Source of the DNA: Siphonodentalium dalli
Taxonomy: Eukaryota; Mollusca; Scaphopoda; Gadilida; Siphonodentaliidae
Assembly: GCA_032622095.1 (NCBI GenBank)
Contig: CP136065.1
Span: 114,431,195-114,495,194 of the forward strand
DNA length: 64,000 nucleotides
Direction: 5' to 3'
The position numbers and the translations under genes were made by a program. The notes under the pieces are model-generated. The model saw only the letters and a program-made list of their open reading frames with translations. It did not search any database and was not told the origin of the DNA. Within the stretch, counting starts at the first letter, position 1. Each line of letters starts with the position of its first letter. Below are positions 54,601 to 58,085 of this stretch, piece after piece.

Positions 54601-55660
54601 GGCACAATGATTAATCGAGATGCTCAATGGGTATACATTACCATCTTCACCATCTGGGAACTTAAATATGTGTCTAGGTCTCCCATAGCATGATAGCAGA
54701 TGAGGCCATGCAGAATGGATTCCCAGAGGATGAATTTGGTGACATTAGTGTCACTAAATTCACCCTCGGGTGGAACCTCATTCTACAAATGTCCAGCAAC
54801 ATACATTGATGCTTGATGATATCTACAAACATAATAAAGAAAAAAGTTATCTTCTTATGAAATAATAATTTAAAGAGGTTTCTTAACATGGTCCAAACAC
54901 CCTAAAGTTCAGTGGTTATAACATAGCTAGCTACAAATTTATGAGTAACTTATCCCTGAATTAGATTTAATAAGTTGAAACCCAAGTGTGTGCACAAGTT
55001 ACAAGGATTTTAATATATCAGACAATTCAGCCGATACATAATCTCTTTATTTCTGCCACTAAAAGCCACCTAATTCAGCGCAAAAACATTAGGAAAATCA
55101 AGACAGTCAAAACCCCTGGCAACATTGGGGGTACATGAAGATTTGGTACCATGATGTTGATTTTGAATCCCGATGTGTAACCGAAACATCCAGGTATCAA
55201 ATCTTCATGTATCCAACAATGTTGTCGCAGATAACAAATTATGTCACCTACAATGGGCCTAGAACCTCCTACAACATCAAGTTTGGTGTCATTTTTAATC
55301 TGAGTACCACATATCAATAAGCTGACCAATTGATCGGACATCCAGTGATGTCAAATATGGAATGCTAAAAAAATCATTGATTGGTTGAATTGCCAGCTCC
55401 AAGGTCATTCAGATACCCCTGATATCACATGCTCTTACATTAAGACGCAATGCATAATGCAAAGTTTGTAATGCATAACATGCATTTTGTTTTTCAAAAC
55501 ATTTGAGCCTCAAATTAACCAACCTTTTCGACATATTCAAATACTAAGTAAAGTTTTCCTTTCCTCCGGAATGCTTCCCTCAGTTCAACAATATTCTCCT
55601 GCTTCAGAGTGCGAAGCATCTTCAGCTCCCTCAGGGTGGTTCTTCGTACATCATCATTCT
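12391..55660 (-). CDS. CDKL5: CDKL5-like Ser/Thr kinase gene, 15 exons, 5' end outside the window
   Basis: This is a cyclin-dependent-kinase-like 5 orthologue. In vertebrates CDKL5 is a CMGC-group proline-directed-type Ser/Thr kinase that phosphorylates microtubule- and cilium-associated proteins, and its long disordered tail controls localisation. The join, in transcript order, is 55660-55524, 54330-54210, 47646-47587, 42116-42026, 41232-41043, 40417-40337, 39442-39270, 34312-33619, 29751-29629, 28877-28784, 25876-25766 (putative), 16672-16546, 15220-15133, 14864-14637 and 12687-12391. Every intron is GT-AG and the reading phase is continuous throughout, giving about 870 codons plus a stop. 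Adding the missing N-terminal exons (roughly 45-55 residues carrying the P-loop and ATP-binding Lys) gives a protein near 915 residues, close to the roughly 960-1030 of human CDKL5. [19 protein letters not shown], the [10 protein letters not shown] motif, the poly-Lys tract and the ALRKL motif separate it from CDKL1-4. Identification rests on remembered family sequences, not an alignment. Confidence 0.93.
12760..13920. other. CDKL5 intron 14, unassigned part
   Basis: Only short frames are present on both strands and none is splice-bounded. No repeat family is recognised before the MITE at 13,924. Confidence 0.45.
13924..14390 (+). mobile_element. TA-flanked MITE (AAGGTACTCAATC type), forward copy
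   Basis: TA lies at 13,922-13,923 and 14,391-14,392. Ends are AAGATGCATAATCCGAATTA and GATTGAGTACCTT. The interior shares ACTATTTCTTTGGCTTCGGG and AGCTCAGAGTGATCAGATAT with the inverted copy at 16,979. It lies just downstream of CDKL5 exon 14. Confidence 0.82.
14637..14864 (-). CDS. CDKL5: CDKL5 window exon 14: tail exon with weak donor or read-through stop
   Basis: This 228-bp, phase 0-0 exon has acceptor TTTGTAG. It encodes 76 codons beginning [20 protein letters not shown] and ending [14 protein letters not shown], with a DIHDDDD acidic run between. ALRKL corresponds to SLRKLL in the human C-terminal region. The donor AAA|GTACGA is non-ideal because A replaces G at -1. If it is not used, translation reads Val-Arg and then meets TAA at 14,628-14,630, giving a protein 98 residues shorter. 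I favour splicing because the next exon continues the human similarity (GTRLQPL against PRFQPL). Confidence 0.88.
15133..15220 (-). CDS. CDKL5: CDKL5 window exon 13: poly-lysine motif
   Basis: This 88-bp exon has acceptor CTTTCAG and donor CAG|GTAAGT. One base completes Trp and then 29 codons follow, beginning [19 protein letters not shown], then seven Lys and AVQ. Human CDKL5 has FFRSMKKKKKKSQT at the comparable place, so the lysine run is probably a conserved nuclear-localisation or acidic-surface-binding element. The intron to exon 14 is short, 268 bp. Confidence 0.92.
16077..16519. mobile_element. hAT-like MITE beside a CDKL5 donor site
   Basis: The termini are CAAGCCTGCAAATAG and CTATTTGCGGGCTTG. 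A perfect 8-bp target duplication GAAAGTGA lies at 16,069-16,076 and 16,520-16,527. The duplication ends 18 bp from the donor GT of CDKL5 exon 12. Confidence 0.9.
16546..16672 (-). CDS. CDKL5: CDKL5 window exon 12: tail exon
   Basis: This 127-bp exon has acceptor TATTACAG and donor GCATG|GTAAGC. It begins with AT (completing Asp) and ends with TG of a Trp codon that the next exon completes. It encodes 41 full codons, including [32 protein letters not shown] and ending TGADA. A Pro-Pro-Pro stretch is the only short motif seen. The exon lies between an intronic hAT-like MITE, whose target duplication is 18 bp from the donor, and an inverted TA-flanked MITE at 16,979-17,397. Confidence 0.88.
16979..17397 (-). 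mobile_element. TA-flanked MITE (AAGGTACTCAATC type), inverted copy
   Basis: TA lies at 16,977-16,978 and 17,398-17,399. It is in reverse orientation relative to 13,924-14,390 and upstream of CDKL5 exon 12, so the two copies bracket exons 12-14. It contains an (AAC)n tract at 17,021-17,047. Confidence 0.82.
17021..17047. repeat. (AAC)n microsatellite
   Basis: About nine AAC units lie inside the inverted MITE at 16,979-17,397. Confidence 0.9.
17400..18670. other. CDKL5 intron, unassigned part
   Basis: Apart from an (ATT)n tract I see no repeat, and no frame compatible with the phase-1 exons on either side. Confidence 0.45.
17641..17660. repeat. (ATT)n microsatellite
   Basis: About seven ATT units. 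Confidence 0.9.
18672..18821. repeat. inverted repeat with about 50-bp arms
   Basis: The words GTTGCATTTATGGG and TTGTAAGTGGC on the left pair with GCCACTTACAA and CCCATAAATGCAAC on the right, around a loop of about 50 bp. It is probably a MITE whose family I cannot name. Confidence 0.75.
18900..19830. repeat. AAGGGCCATAACTC-type tandem array, five units
   Basis: Units of about 170 bp repeat GGGGCATAACTC, CGGAACCCAAATTCGAACTT and AAAGTTATCATCCGGACAAC. The array ends GGACGGACGCCCGCCCGGCT followed by CTTTTTTTCAAAAGGGCGTA, which is the typical end of this repeat. Confidence 0.8.
20310..21888. mobile_element. Helentron/pearl-like element, divergent copy
   Basis: It starts GAAAATGTCAATGACACTGT and ends AACTTGACTTTGCCAAGTTG-AGCTAA, where the hairpin is followed by CTAA at 21,885-21,888. 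Inside are five to six diverged blocks of CAAGATGGCTGCTGGTGGCC and GAAGTTTGGTGATGATCGGA. A perfect 28-bp-arm palindrome lies at 20,868-20,925. Confidence 0.7.
22037..22295. mobile_element. TTAA MITE (CCCTTTCTTTACTAAA type)
   Basis: TTAA lies at 22,033-22,036 and 22,296-22,299, with ends CCCTTTCTTTATTGA and TTTAGTAAATAAAGGG. The interior is in the opposite orientation to the copy at 35,369. Confidence 0.8.
22601..24503. mobile_element. 1.9-kb piggyBac-like non-autonomous element
   Basis: TTAA target duplications lie at 22,597-22,600 and 24,504-24,507. The TIRs begin CCCTTTGAGTGCCAG, followed by a TCCGAT/ATCGGC sub-terminal word. No transposase frame is visible. A GC-rich hairpin CGCGGCGAAGCCGCG (22,739-22,753) followed by GAAGCGAAGCG stands out. 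A Harbinger-like element is nested at 23,544-24,323. Confidence 0.85.
23544..24323. mobile_element. PIF/Harbinger-like element nested in the piggyBac-like element
   Basis: The TIRs start GGGTGGATACACACATGCAT (the right end is its complement, with about 30 bp matching). The 3-bp target duplications TTA lie at 23,541-23,543 and 24,324-24,326. Both features fit PIF/Harbinger MITEs. No coding capacity is seen in its 780 bp. Confidence 0.82.
25034..25272. mobile_element. long-palindrome TTAA MITE (CCCTTTCAGTGCC type)
   Basis: TTAA lies at 25,030-25,033 and 25,273-25,276. The element is a near-perfect palindrome with arms of about 100 bp around a short internal duplication of AATGTGATATATTGATGGA. 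Its first 45 bp match the ends of the elements at 22,601 and 48,543. Confidence 0.9.
25766..25876 (-). CDS. CDKL5: putative CDKL5 cassette exon with two in-frame donors
   Basis: This is an inferred exon. After a pyrimidine-rich stretch and TCTGTAG, an open frame encodes [20 protein letters not shown] and DLTDPPG, counting the split codons at each end. It starts and ends in phase 1, matching exons 10 and 12. Two donors fit: CACCAG|GTATTG (exon end 25,799; 78 bp) and AAAGAG|GTATTT (end 25,766; 111 bp). They differ by 33 bp and keep the same phase, so the longer form adds 11 residues ending in PGSPTNQR. The acidic Ser/Thr-rich content suits the CDKL5 tail. I have no homologous segment to confirm it, so skipping or a false call is possible. 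Confidence 0.6.
25880..27360. other. CDKL5 intron, unassigned part
   Basis: Very AT-rich. Open frames at 26.8-27.2 kb are hydrophobic Phe/Leu-rich translations typical of AT-rich noncoding DNA. The words GAGCGATAAGCAAAACACTC (26,396) and GAGTGTTTTGCTTATCGCAT (26,567) are an inverted pair 150 bp apart, perhaps ends of a small element. Confidence 0.45.
27366..27725. mobile_element. Helentron/pearl-like element, short or 3'-truncated
   Basis: It starts AAAAGTGTCACTGTAGCTCA. It contains one CCAAGATGGCTGCTGGTGGC block and ends around ACCAACCCATGGTAATCACA without the terminal hairpin. Confidence 0.6.
28574..28602. mobile_element. 3' end of a Helentron/pearl-like element
   Basis: The hairpin AACTTGACTTTGTCAAGTT is followed by AAGCTAA. 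No core block precedes it within 200 bp. Confidence 0.55.
28784..28877 (-). CDS. CDKL5: CDKL5 window exon 10: tail exon
   Basis: This 94-bp exon has acceptor TATTTTAG and donor TTCAG|GTAATG. It starts in phase 0 and ends with one base of the next codon. It encodes 31 codons beginning [20 protein letters not shown] and ending [11 protein letters not shown]. It is basic and Asn-rich, without a recognisable domain. Its phase-1 end fits both the putative exon 11 and exon 12, so exon 11 may be a skippable cassette. Confidence 0.83.
29629..29751 (-). CDS. CDKL5: CDKL5 window exon 9: tail exon
   Basis: This 123-bp, phase 0-0 exon has acceptor TTGTTTAG and donor AAG|GTTGGT. It encodes 41 codons beginning [20 protein letters not shown] and ending with [10 protein letters not shown] recognise no domain. 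It is polar and Lys-rich, with a possible short helix in DEIQRIK. Assignment rests on exact splice signals, phase compatibility with both neighbours and an open frame. Confidence 0.85.
29793..29880. mobile_element. 5' fragment of a CCCTTTCTTTACTAAA MITE
   Basis: TTAA lies at 29,789-29,792, followed by CCCTTTCTTTACTAAATGG and the family interior words for under 100 bp. The right end is missing. Confidence 0.6.
30406..33495. mobile_element. 3.1-kb element bounded by inverted hairpins
   Basis: Left 30,406-30,487 and right 33,413-33,495 are inverted copies, both starting TAGTCCAACAAATTAGAC from the outside and matching over about 80 bp. Each end is itself an imperfect hairpin: GATTAAGA and its complement flank an ATTTTAATATTTGGA loop. 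The interior includes a minus-strand frame at 31,346-31,576 with a C-x-x-C pair ([10 protein letters not shown]) and several unassigned short frames. The superfamily is unknown and I saw no clear target duplication. Confidence 0.65.
31346..31576 (-). CDS. unassigned 76-codon frame with a Cys pair, inside the 3.1-kb element
   Basis: The frame contains [19 protein letters not shown] followed by a basic stretch (HPRAKNKVV). One C-x-x-C is visible, with a possible partner Cys pair near the N-terminus (PTCYLLC). It may be the first exon of an element-encoded or host zinc-binding protein, or chance. Its base composition is less AT-rich than its surroundings. I do not recognise the product and see no partner exons. 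Confidence 0.25.
   Translation of the reverse strand: MTGVPTCYLLCFAIWPVSRHKLTEDNICRVCDYSFSGDELAASTGKLHPRAKNKVVIKNDALELFKSIKLSHFLGV
33619..34312 (-). CDS. CDKL5: CDKL5 window exon 8: long disordered-tail exon
   Basis: This 694-bp exon is the largest in the window. It has acceptor TTTACAG and donor AAAAAG|GTGAGC. One base completes Arg, and then 231 codons follow in phase 0. The protein is rich in Ser, Asp, Asn and Lys with no globular appearance, as expected for the CDKL5 tail. The stretch [19 protein letters not shown] matches the conserved human tail element SEGPGTKYLKSNSRSQQN, which supports orthology outside the kinase domain. Several Ser/Pro pairs ([17 protein letters not shown]) are possible proline-directed phosphosites. 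Confidence 0.93.
34374..34505. mobile_element. MITE remnant (TGCATTCTCTTATATATG type)
   Basis: It has inverted copies of GTGCATTCTCTTATATATG around CTCCCATAGGGA, without recognisable TTAACCC ends. It lies about 60 bp upstream of the acceptor of CDKL5 exon 8. Confidence 0.65.
35268..35364. mobile_element. truncated MITE of the CCCTTTCATGAC type
   Basis: Only the right half is present, from GATGCTCCCTATGGGAGACT to ATGGAAGGG, ending at the TTAA 35,365-35,368. That TTAA is also the left flank of the next MITE. Confidence 0.68.
35369..35579. mobile_element. TTAA MITE (CCCTTTCTTTACTAAA type)
   Basis: TTAA lies at 35,365-35,368 and 35,580-35,583. The interior shares the words GGTAATAAAAGCAG, AGTGCAGAAAGATTCATATT and AAATGTTCAGATAATAAGTT with several other elements. 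Confidence 0.75.
35658..35872. repeat. cluster of CCGATA motifs with a 16-bp palindrome
   Basis: Eight copies of CCGATA, most as TTTCCGATAA or TCCCGATA, lie within 215 bp, with variants CCCGAA, CCGGTAA and CCGAAAG between them. The first copy is part of the perfect palindrome TATCGGGATCCCGATA (35,658-35,673). The cluster lies in the intron between CDKL5 exons 7 and 8. The function is unknown. Confidence 0.7.
36000..38030. other. CDKL5 intron, unassigned part
   Basis: No coding frame or repeat family is recognised. GATAGATAAGATAAATTTTA at 37,743 resembles short-word tails of non-LTR elements but nothing supports it further. Confidence 0.4.
38036..38182. repeat. near-perfect palindrome with about 65-bp arms
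   Basis: GTTGTACCACAAAAA and CTGATTGTAGGAC pair with GTCCTACAATCAG and TTTTTGTGGTACAAC around a 13-base loop GACGCGTAGCGGA. The outer arms contain ATAAATACACGGTGTA and its complement. It is a probable foldback MITE. Confidence 0.85.
39270..39442 (-). CDS. CDKL5: CDKL5 window exon 7: end of kinase domain and start of tail
   Basis: This 173-bp exon has acceptor TTCTGCAG and donor AACAG|GTATTA. It starts in phase 0 and ends with two bases of an Arg codon. It encodes [20 protein letters not shown] and then a basic linker containing [11 protein letters not shown]. The human counterpart is [20 protein letters not shown] followed by the poorly conserved tail. DPxxR is the C-terminal helix-I signature of CMGC kinases. 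The 115 acceptor-proximal bases of this exon are duplicated at 46,165-46,276. Confidence 0.94.
39328..40185. repeat. segmental duplication, copy 1 (source)
   Basis: This 858-bp stretch recurs at 46,165-47,018 in the same orientation with under a dozen differences by eye, roughly 98-99% identity. It includes most of exon 7, its upstream intron and the first 49 bp of the TTAA-flanked MITE at 40,137-40,272. Because this copy contains the intact exon and intact MITE, it is the probable source. Confidence 0.92.
40137..40272. mobile_element. 136-bp TTAA MITE (CCCTTTCATGATGGGAG type)
   Basis: TTAA lies at 40,133-40,136 and 40,273-40,276, with intact complementary ends. The segmental duplication at 46,165-47,018 copies only its first part. 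Confidence 0.88.
40337..40417 (-). CDS. CDKL5: CDKL5 window exon 6: helix H of the C-lobe
   Basis: This 81-bp, phase 0-0 exon has acceptor GTTTTAG and donor GAG|GTTAGT. It encodes 27 codons beginning [14 protein letters not shown] and ending [12 protein letters not shown]. It aligns with the human segment FPAVNHPQSLERRYLGIL and onward to DLMK. A TTAA-flanked MITE (40,137-40,272) sits 60 bp downstream of the donor. Confidence 0.93.
40675..41012. repeat. AAGGGCCATAACTC-type repeat, two units
   Basis: After an (AAAAAG)n tract at 40,675-40,699, two units carry AAAGGGCTATAACTCATG and AATCCAAACTGGAGTTATCG, ending TTTTCAAGAGGGCTTATAG. It lies about 30 bp downstream of the CDKL5 exon 5 donor. Confidence 0.7.
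41043..41232 (-). CDS. CDKL5: CDKL5 window exon 5: helix F/G, CDKL5-diagnostic segment
   Basis: This 190-bp exon starts with one base that completes Gly, after ATTTTCAG, and ends AAG|GTGACT in phase 0. It encodes 63 codons that begin [20 protein letters not shown] and continue through [20 protein letters not shown] to [12 protein letters not shown]. The segment is almost colinear with human CDKL5 without gaps. DVW carries the helix-F Asp that anchors the regulatory spine, and [19 protein letters not shown] is the best family label in the gene. The polypyrimidine stretch before the acceptor includes nine consecutive T on the coding strand. Confidence 0.97.
41434..41651. mobile_element. 218-bp TTAA MITE (CCCTTTCTATACTAAA type)
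   Basis: TTAA lies at 41,430-41,433 and 41,652-41,655. The ends CCCTTTCTATACTAAATGGG and TTTAGTATAGAAAGGG are the best-preserved copies of this group. Confidence 0.85.
42026..42116 (-). CDS. CDKL5: CDKL5 window exon 4: activation loop (T-D-Y) and P+1 region
   Basis: This 91-bp exon has acceptor TTGCAG and donor CTAGG|GTTAGT. It encodes the DFG Gly and then [20 protein letters not shown] and [10 protein letters not shown]. The T-x-Y dual motif of the activation loop reads Thr-Asp-Tyr. Human CDKL5 has Thr-Glu-Tyr here, while CDKL1, CDKL2 and CDKL3 have Thr-Asp-Tyr as I recall them. The loop residues before the motif also differ from vertebrates. APE-type SPE and the following LLLG are intact, so the exon looks functional. 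Confidence 0.95.
42340..42918. repeat. AAGGGCCATAACTC-type array with a recent 172-bp tandem duplication
   Basis: Two older units are followed by two nearly identical 172-bp units (GGACGAAACCCGCGCTATGC at 42,562 and 42,734). The array ends in CGGACGAACGGACGACGGAC and CGACTTCAAGTCGGGGGCAT. Confidence 0.8.
43745..44470. mobile_element. Helentron/pearl-like segment, degenerate
   Basis: Blocks of GAAGTTTGGTGACGATCG, TAGGGTGTGCCAAAGGATTT and AAAGAGTAAAAT repeat at about 150-200-bp spacing. The start is degenerate (CTGCTGTAATTCAACTTGG). A MITE fragment interrupts it at 43,908. Confidence 0.6.
43908..43985. mobile_element. fragment of a CCCTTTCTATACTAAA MITE
   Basis: It begins AGCCCTTTCTATACTAAA and carries AGAAATAAGTTCAACAAACG. 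It is then interrupted by a Helentron-like segment (GAAGTTTGGTGACGATCGGA). Confidence 0.55.
44500..46160. repeat. AAGGGCCATAACTC-type array, the longest in the window
   Basis: At least eight diverged units run over 1.6 kb with two internal CGGACGGA runs (45,683-45,733 and 46,082-46,107), each followed by TTATAATAGTCC or TTTTAATAGTCC. It therefore looks like at least two elements end to end. It borders the duplicated CDKL5 exon copy. Confidence 0.8.
46165..46276 (-). pseudogene. duplicated partial CDKL5 exon (copy of exon 7)
   Basis: This copies 39,328-39,442, which is the acceptor and first 115 bases of exon 7. A 3-bp deletion changes Cys-Leu-Asn to Trp-Asn in the DECLNHA helix. The acceptor CTGCAG is intact, but the duplication stops before the original donor. 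It sits in the intron between exons 3 and 4, on the same strand as the gene. Exon 3 ends in phase 1 while this copy expects phase 0, so inclusion would shift the frame. It is a broken copy or a decoy acceptor. Confidence 0.85.
46165..47018. repeat. segmental duplication, copy 2
   Basis: This is the duplicate of 39,328-40,185. It breaks inside the MITE (at TCATGTGCAA) and inside exon 7. The right edge continues AACCTGCAAT, and the junction GCAAAACCTGCAAT also occurs at 42,110-42,123 around the exon 4 acceptor, which may be microhomology. The left edge adjoins an AAGGGCCATAACTC-type array. Confidence 0.9.
47185..47438. mobile_element. 3' part of a Helentron/pearl-like element
   Basis: One CCAAGATGGCTGCTGGTGGC block is followed by AACTTGACTTTGTCAAGTTG and CTAA at 47,435-47,438. 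It lies about 150 bp downstream of the donor of CDKL5 exon 3. Confidence 0.62.
47587..47646 (-). CDS. CDKL5: CDKL5 window exon 3: catalytic loop and start of DFG
   Basis: This 60-bp exon starts with AT (completing the HRD Asp) after CCTCAG and ends TTTG|GTATGT, leaving one base of the DFG glycine. It encodes [19 protein letters not shown]. With the previous exon this gives [10 protein letters not shown], the catalytic loop with the Lys and Asn needed for phosphotransfer and Mg2+ binding, and then CDFG with the Mg2+-coordinating Asp. The exon is isolated: about 6.6 kb of intron lies before it and 5.5 kb after it, both filled with repeats. Confidence 0.95.
48543..49003. mobile_element. TTAA MITE (CCCTTTGAGTGCC type)
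   Basis: TTAA lies at 48,539-48,542 and 49,004-49,007, with TIRs CCCTTTGAGTGCCAGGT. The interior has a short CTCTTATATATATAAGAG palindrome and a (TA)n tract. It is related to the 22,601 element. Confidence 0.88.
48900..48921. repeat. (TA)n microsatellite
   Basis: About ten TA units lie inside the MITE at 48,543-49,003. Confidence 0.9.
49190..52517. repeat. 35/57-bp minisatellite array derived from the element's terminal repeat
   Basis: The array holds about 85 near-identical 35-bp units starting AACACCCTTCGGACCAGC and ending GGTTTAG. Fifteen junctions carry an extra 22 bp (AGAGGTGTTCGGTTCTAAAC plus GG), making 57-bp units. The first unit is continuous with the left TIR. The long units occur in clusters at 49.73-49.86, 50.70-50.89, 51.00-51.13 and 52.22-52.47 kb. 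Shared single-base variants in the same order show that the 49.72-50.9 kb block was duplicated as 51.0-52.5 kb and then changed by whole 35-bp units. The 57-bp runs give open frames with a 19-residue period on both strands. These follow from divisibility by three and are not evidence of a protein. Confidence 0.95.
52518..54130. other. unique interior of the 5-kb element
   Basis: No open frame resembling a transposase is visible. Two features stand out. An inverted repeat at 53,446-53,545 pairs the motif AATACACCCATAGTAGCCGA with its complement around a roughly 55-bp loop. Several copies of TACTRTGGGTATAA-like sequence lie at 52,697-52,850. The last 200 bp carry repeated CGGATT and CGGAATG words, apparently degenerate TIR-related sequence. 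Confidence 0.5.
54210..54330 (-). CDS. CDKL5: CDKL5 window exon 2: helices D/E up to the catalytic HRD
   Basis: This 121-bp exon starts in phase 0 after ATTTTAG and ends with one base of the catalytic Asp codon (CATCGAG|GTATGA). It encodes 40 codons beginning [17 protein letters not shown] and ending [10 protein letters not shown]. The residue order matches human CDKL5 with conservative changes. The HRD aspartate is split across the intron, as its G is here and AT is in the next exon. The 3' splice site is unusually close to a transposon: a hAT-like MITE target duplication begins 27 bp upstream of the acceptor, next to the likely TACTGAT branch point at 54,351-54,357. Confidence 0.95.
54368..54815. 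mobile_element. hAT-like MITE beside a CDKL5 acceptor site
   Basis: A perfect 8-bp target duplication ATGATATC lies at 54,360-54,367 and 54,816-54,823. The ends CAGGCCTCAAAATATGGTG and the degenerate right copy match the other family members. It lies about 30 bp upstream of the 3' splice site of CDKL5 exon 2. Confidence 0.9.
55096..55213. repeat. inverted repeat in CDKL5 intron 1
   Basis: GTACATGAAGATTTGGTACC at 55,131-55,150 pairs with GGTATCAAATCTTCATGTAT at 55,193-55,212. Flanking AACATTGGGG and CCAACAATGTT extend the stem. Confidence 0.65.
55524..55660 (-). CDS. CDKL5: CDKL5 window exon 1: helix C and beta4-beta5 of the N-lobe
   Basis: This 137-bp exon has acceptor ..TTACAG and donor AAG|GTTGGT. 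Its first two bases complete a Glu codon from an exon to the right of the window, and it ends in phase 0. It encodes 45 full codons, including [20 protein letters not shown] and [12 protein letters not shown]. The Glu of RELKML is the helix-C glutamate that pairs with the ATP-binding Lys, and EYVEK is the hinge. In human CDKL5 the matching segment follows the AIKKFKDSE stretch, so the Gly-rich loop and the catalytic Lys must be encoded upstream. I found neither between 55,661 and 64,000. Confidence 0.95.
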
Positions 55661-55824
55661 CTGTAATTCAAAATTGTCACAATATTATAGGTTTTTTTTA
55701 TCATGTTGATGTATTTTGCAGCCCTTGAAATTGGTATTTATCTAGGTCATTGCCTTTTGTTGCCTTTGTGAAATTGTTTATTTCAAGGGCTGTGTTTTGA
55801 AATATTTGTTTGGAGACATTTTAA

Positions 55825-56017
55825 ACCCTTTGATGAGTAGATCTCTTAGGAAATGTTCAAATAATAATTTCAACAAATGACCATAGGAAATCCTATACCA
55901 CTTGTATTATCCGTTCTTCTGTCTGTCGTCTGTTTATATTTCATGAAAATCCCTCTGGATGAATAATAGTCAATTCCAATGTACATTTTTTTTTACTGAA
56001 TTTGAGTAAAGAAAGGG
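55825..56017. mobile_element. TTAA MITE of the same group
   Basis: TTAA lies at 55,821-55,824 and 56,018-56,021. The left end is slightly degenerate (ACCCTTTGATGAGTAG) and the right end GAGTAAAGAAAGGG is typical. It lies about 160 bp upstream of CDKL5 exon 1 in the intron. Confidence 0.72.
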
Positions 56018-56689
56018 TTAATACAAAATGTTTTATCAAAGCGAGTTCAGGAAATATCTGATGTTGCTGCAAAATTTGTCTGGGAATAGATACGCTATCT
56101 TTCGATAGTGTCACACATCTATATAGCCAAGAACAAAGATTTACTTTTGAAAGCTGTCCTTGTATATGCCAAATCACGAACAACATGGCCGATTCCAGAG
56201 AATCTCTGTCCTATTGGACACTGTCCGATTCCCTAAATTATACCCAACCCATTGGTAAAGAAGGTAAAATGTCTGTAGTAGCTTCTGTTTTGTCGACAAT
56301 GACTCGACATTATCAGCAGACAATTTTGTCAAGAATTATATAATTTTTCACTCAACTAACATGATTTATGATGTTTTTTCATGGCCATGTAATAAACAGA
56401 ATTGAGTGATGAAACTACGGTTGAAATATTTATATAATGGACAGAGACTGTACTGATAGTCGGGGGAACACCTTTTGAACTTTTTTTTATTAAACTTGTA
56501 TACTGGTTATCATAAAAATAAAATAATATATATAATCCATAAATTGAGCGTAGTGACAAATCCCATGTATTTAACTCCATTTTTTGGATTAATTTAGTAA
56601 AGTTTATACAACTGCAATTTCATGTGGTATTTTTTTGGGCTCTACAACGAGCAAGTGATTTCGAGTATTGAATATATCCAACCAATTCC

Positions 56690-57205
56690 ATTCAGATCTG
56701 ATGAGTAATGGTTGAGACATTCATAGGGCAGACAAAATATCAACATTTGAAACCCTAGAATGAACAATGCAAACAAAACCAATTAAAATTTCTTTGAAAG
56801 TCCACATTATTGTGAACATTCATACCAGATCTCATTGACATTTGATAACCAGTGACAGAGATATTTGTTGTACGGACAGACAACACATCCAGATAAAACA
56901 ACACGAGTTGACACTTCATTGAAAGCACTTATGATGATGAACATCCATACCAAATTCCATCAAGATCCTATAAGCCATGGCTGAGATACTCAGGCAGACG
57001 GACAAAAAATAAACATTTTGAGTTAAACAAAGATGACTAACAAAGATGACTAACTCTAGAACGAAAAATTCAAACGCTGATTTTCCTCATAGTGGTGAAC
57101 ATCCATATGAAATTCAATTGAGATAAGACAACCTGTGGTTGAGATATCTTCTCGAATGGATGGACAGACAGATGACTGGACAGACACCCAGGTGGAGGGA
57201 CTGAG
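56690..57205. repeat. tandem-like repeat with a TGGTGAACATCCATA core
   Basis: Three to four degenerate units of about 150 bp share GAACATCCATACCAAATTCC, GGTTGAGATA and GGACAGACA words. This is the same general architecture as the AAGGGCCATAACTC arrays but with unrelated sequence. Confidence 0.6.
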
Positions 57206-57576
57206 GATTGTATGTAGGTAATCCAGTATACCCACCATTTTCTTCAGTCATGAGGGTACAATCAGGGAGTATTGGGTTACATTTTAGTAAATTTTCACTT
57301 ATGACACAGAAATTGAAGGTTAAAGTAGTATACGACAATCCAATCGTGCATATAAAACAATTCATAGTCAATTTACTGTCTGATAATATGATACCCTCCC
57401 ATAATTTATAGGCTATCTGAATATAAAGGCTATTGTGAGTACTAACAACAAAGCAATAACATTTCATTTATGACAGAAAGATCAGCTATTAAAATGACCC
57501 AATCAAATCAATCACGTTATCTATGTATTTGCTATAGAAACAATCTAAATAGAAGGCATGTTTAATGGAGTATTAA

Positions 57577-58072
57577 AGGCTGTCTGTACATAGTAAAAGA
57601 AGTTCAACAAACACAACATAAAGAACAACCACATAGCATAGAGATCTGCTGTTTAATAATGGTCATCACAGAATTAAGAAGGTTAACCATTTCATGACAG
57701 GATCTGCGCTGGTGCAGCATTAACTGGTATAGTGCTAAGTATTTTCAGCAGGTGTGCTCGGAAATTGGTATATATTTCTAAAATAGTCTGACGCTTCCTG
57801 TGCCAGTGCATTCTCTTATATATGCAAGTCTTGATATCCCATAAGGAGCCTCGCATATATAAAGAGAATGCACTGGCTTACAAGGTCAACGCCAATGTTT
57901 TCTCTTATATATATGCAAGGCTCCCTATGGGAGAGAAAAGAATGCACTGGTACAGGATCTTTAATGCTGCACCAATACATCTCACCTTTAATTATTTGAT
58001 GACCATTATTAAACAGCAGATCTCCATGCCATGCAGTTGTTCTTTATAAGTACTGTGTTTTACTAAAGACAG
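57577..58072. mobile_element. long inverted-repeat element with an embedded MITE
   Basis: The left arm (57,577-57,686) and right arm (57,985-58,072) are complementary over about 60-110 bp, including GAGATCTGCTGTTTAATAAT and the terminal AAGGCTGTCT. The centre (57,687-57,970) is a CCCTTTCATGAC-type MITE with CTGCGCTGGTGCAGCATTAA and ATATATGCAAG palindromes. This looks like an insertion into a palindromic host element. Confidence 0.7.
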
Positions 58073-58085
58073 CCTTACTCAATTA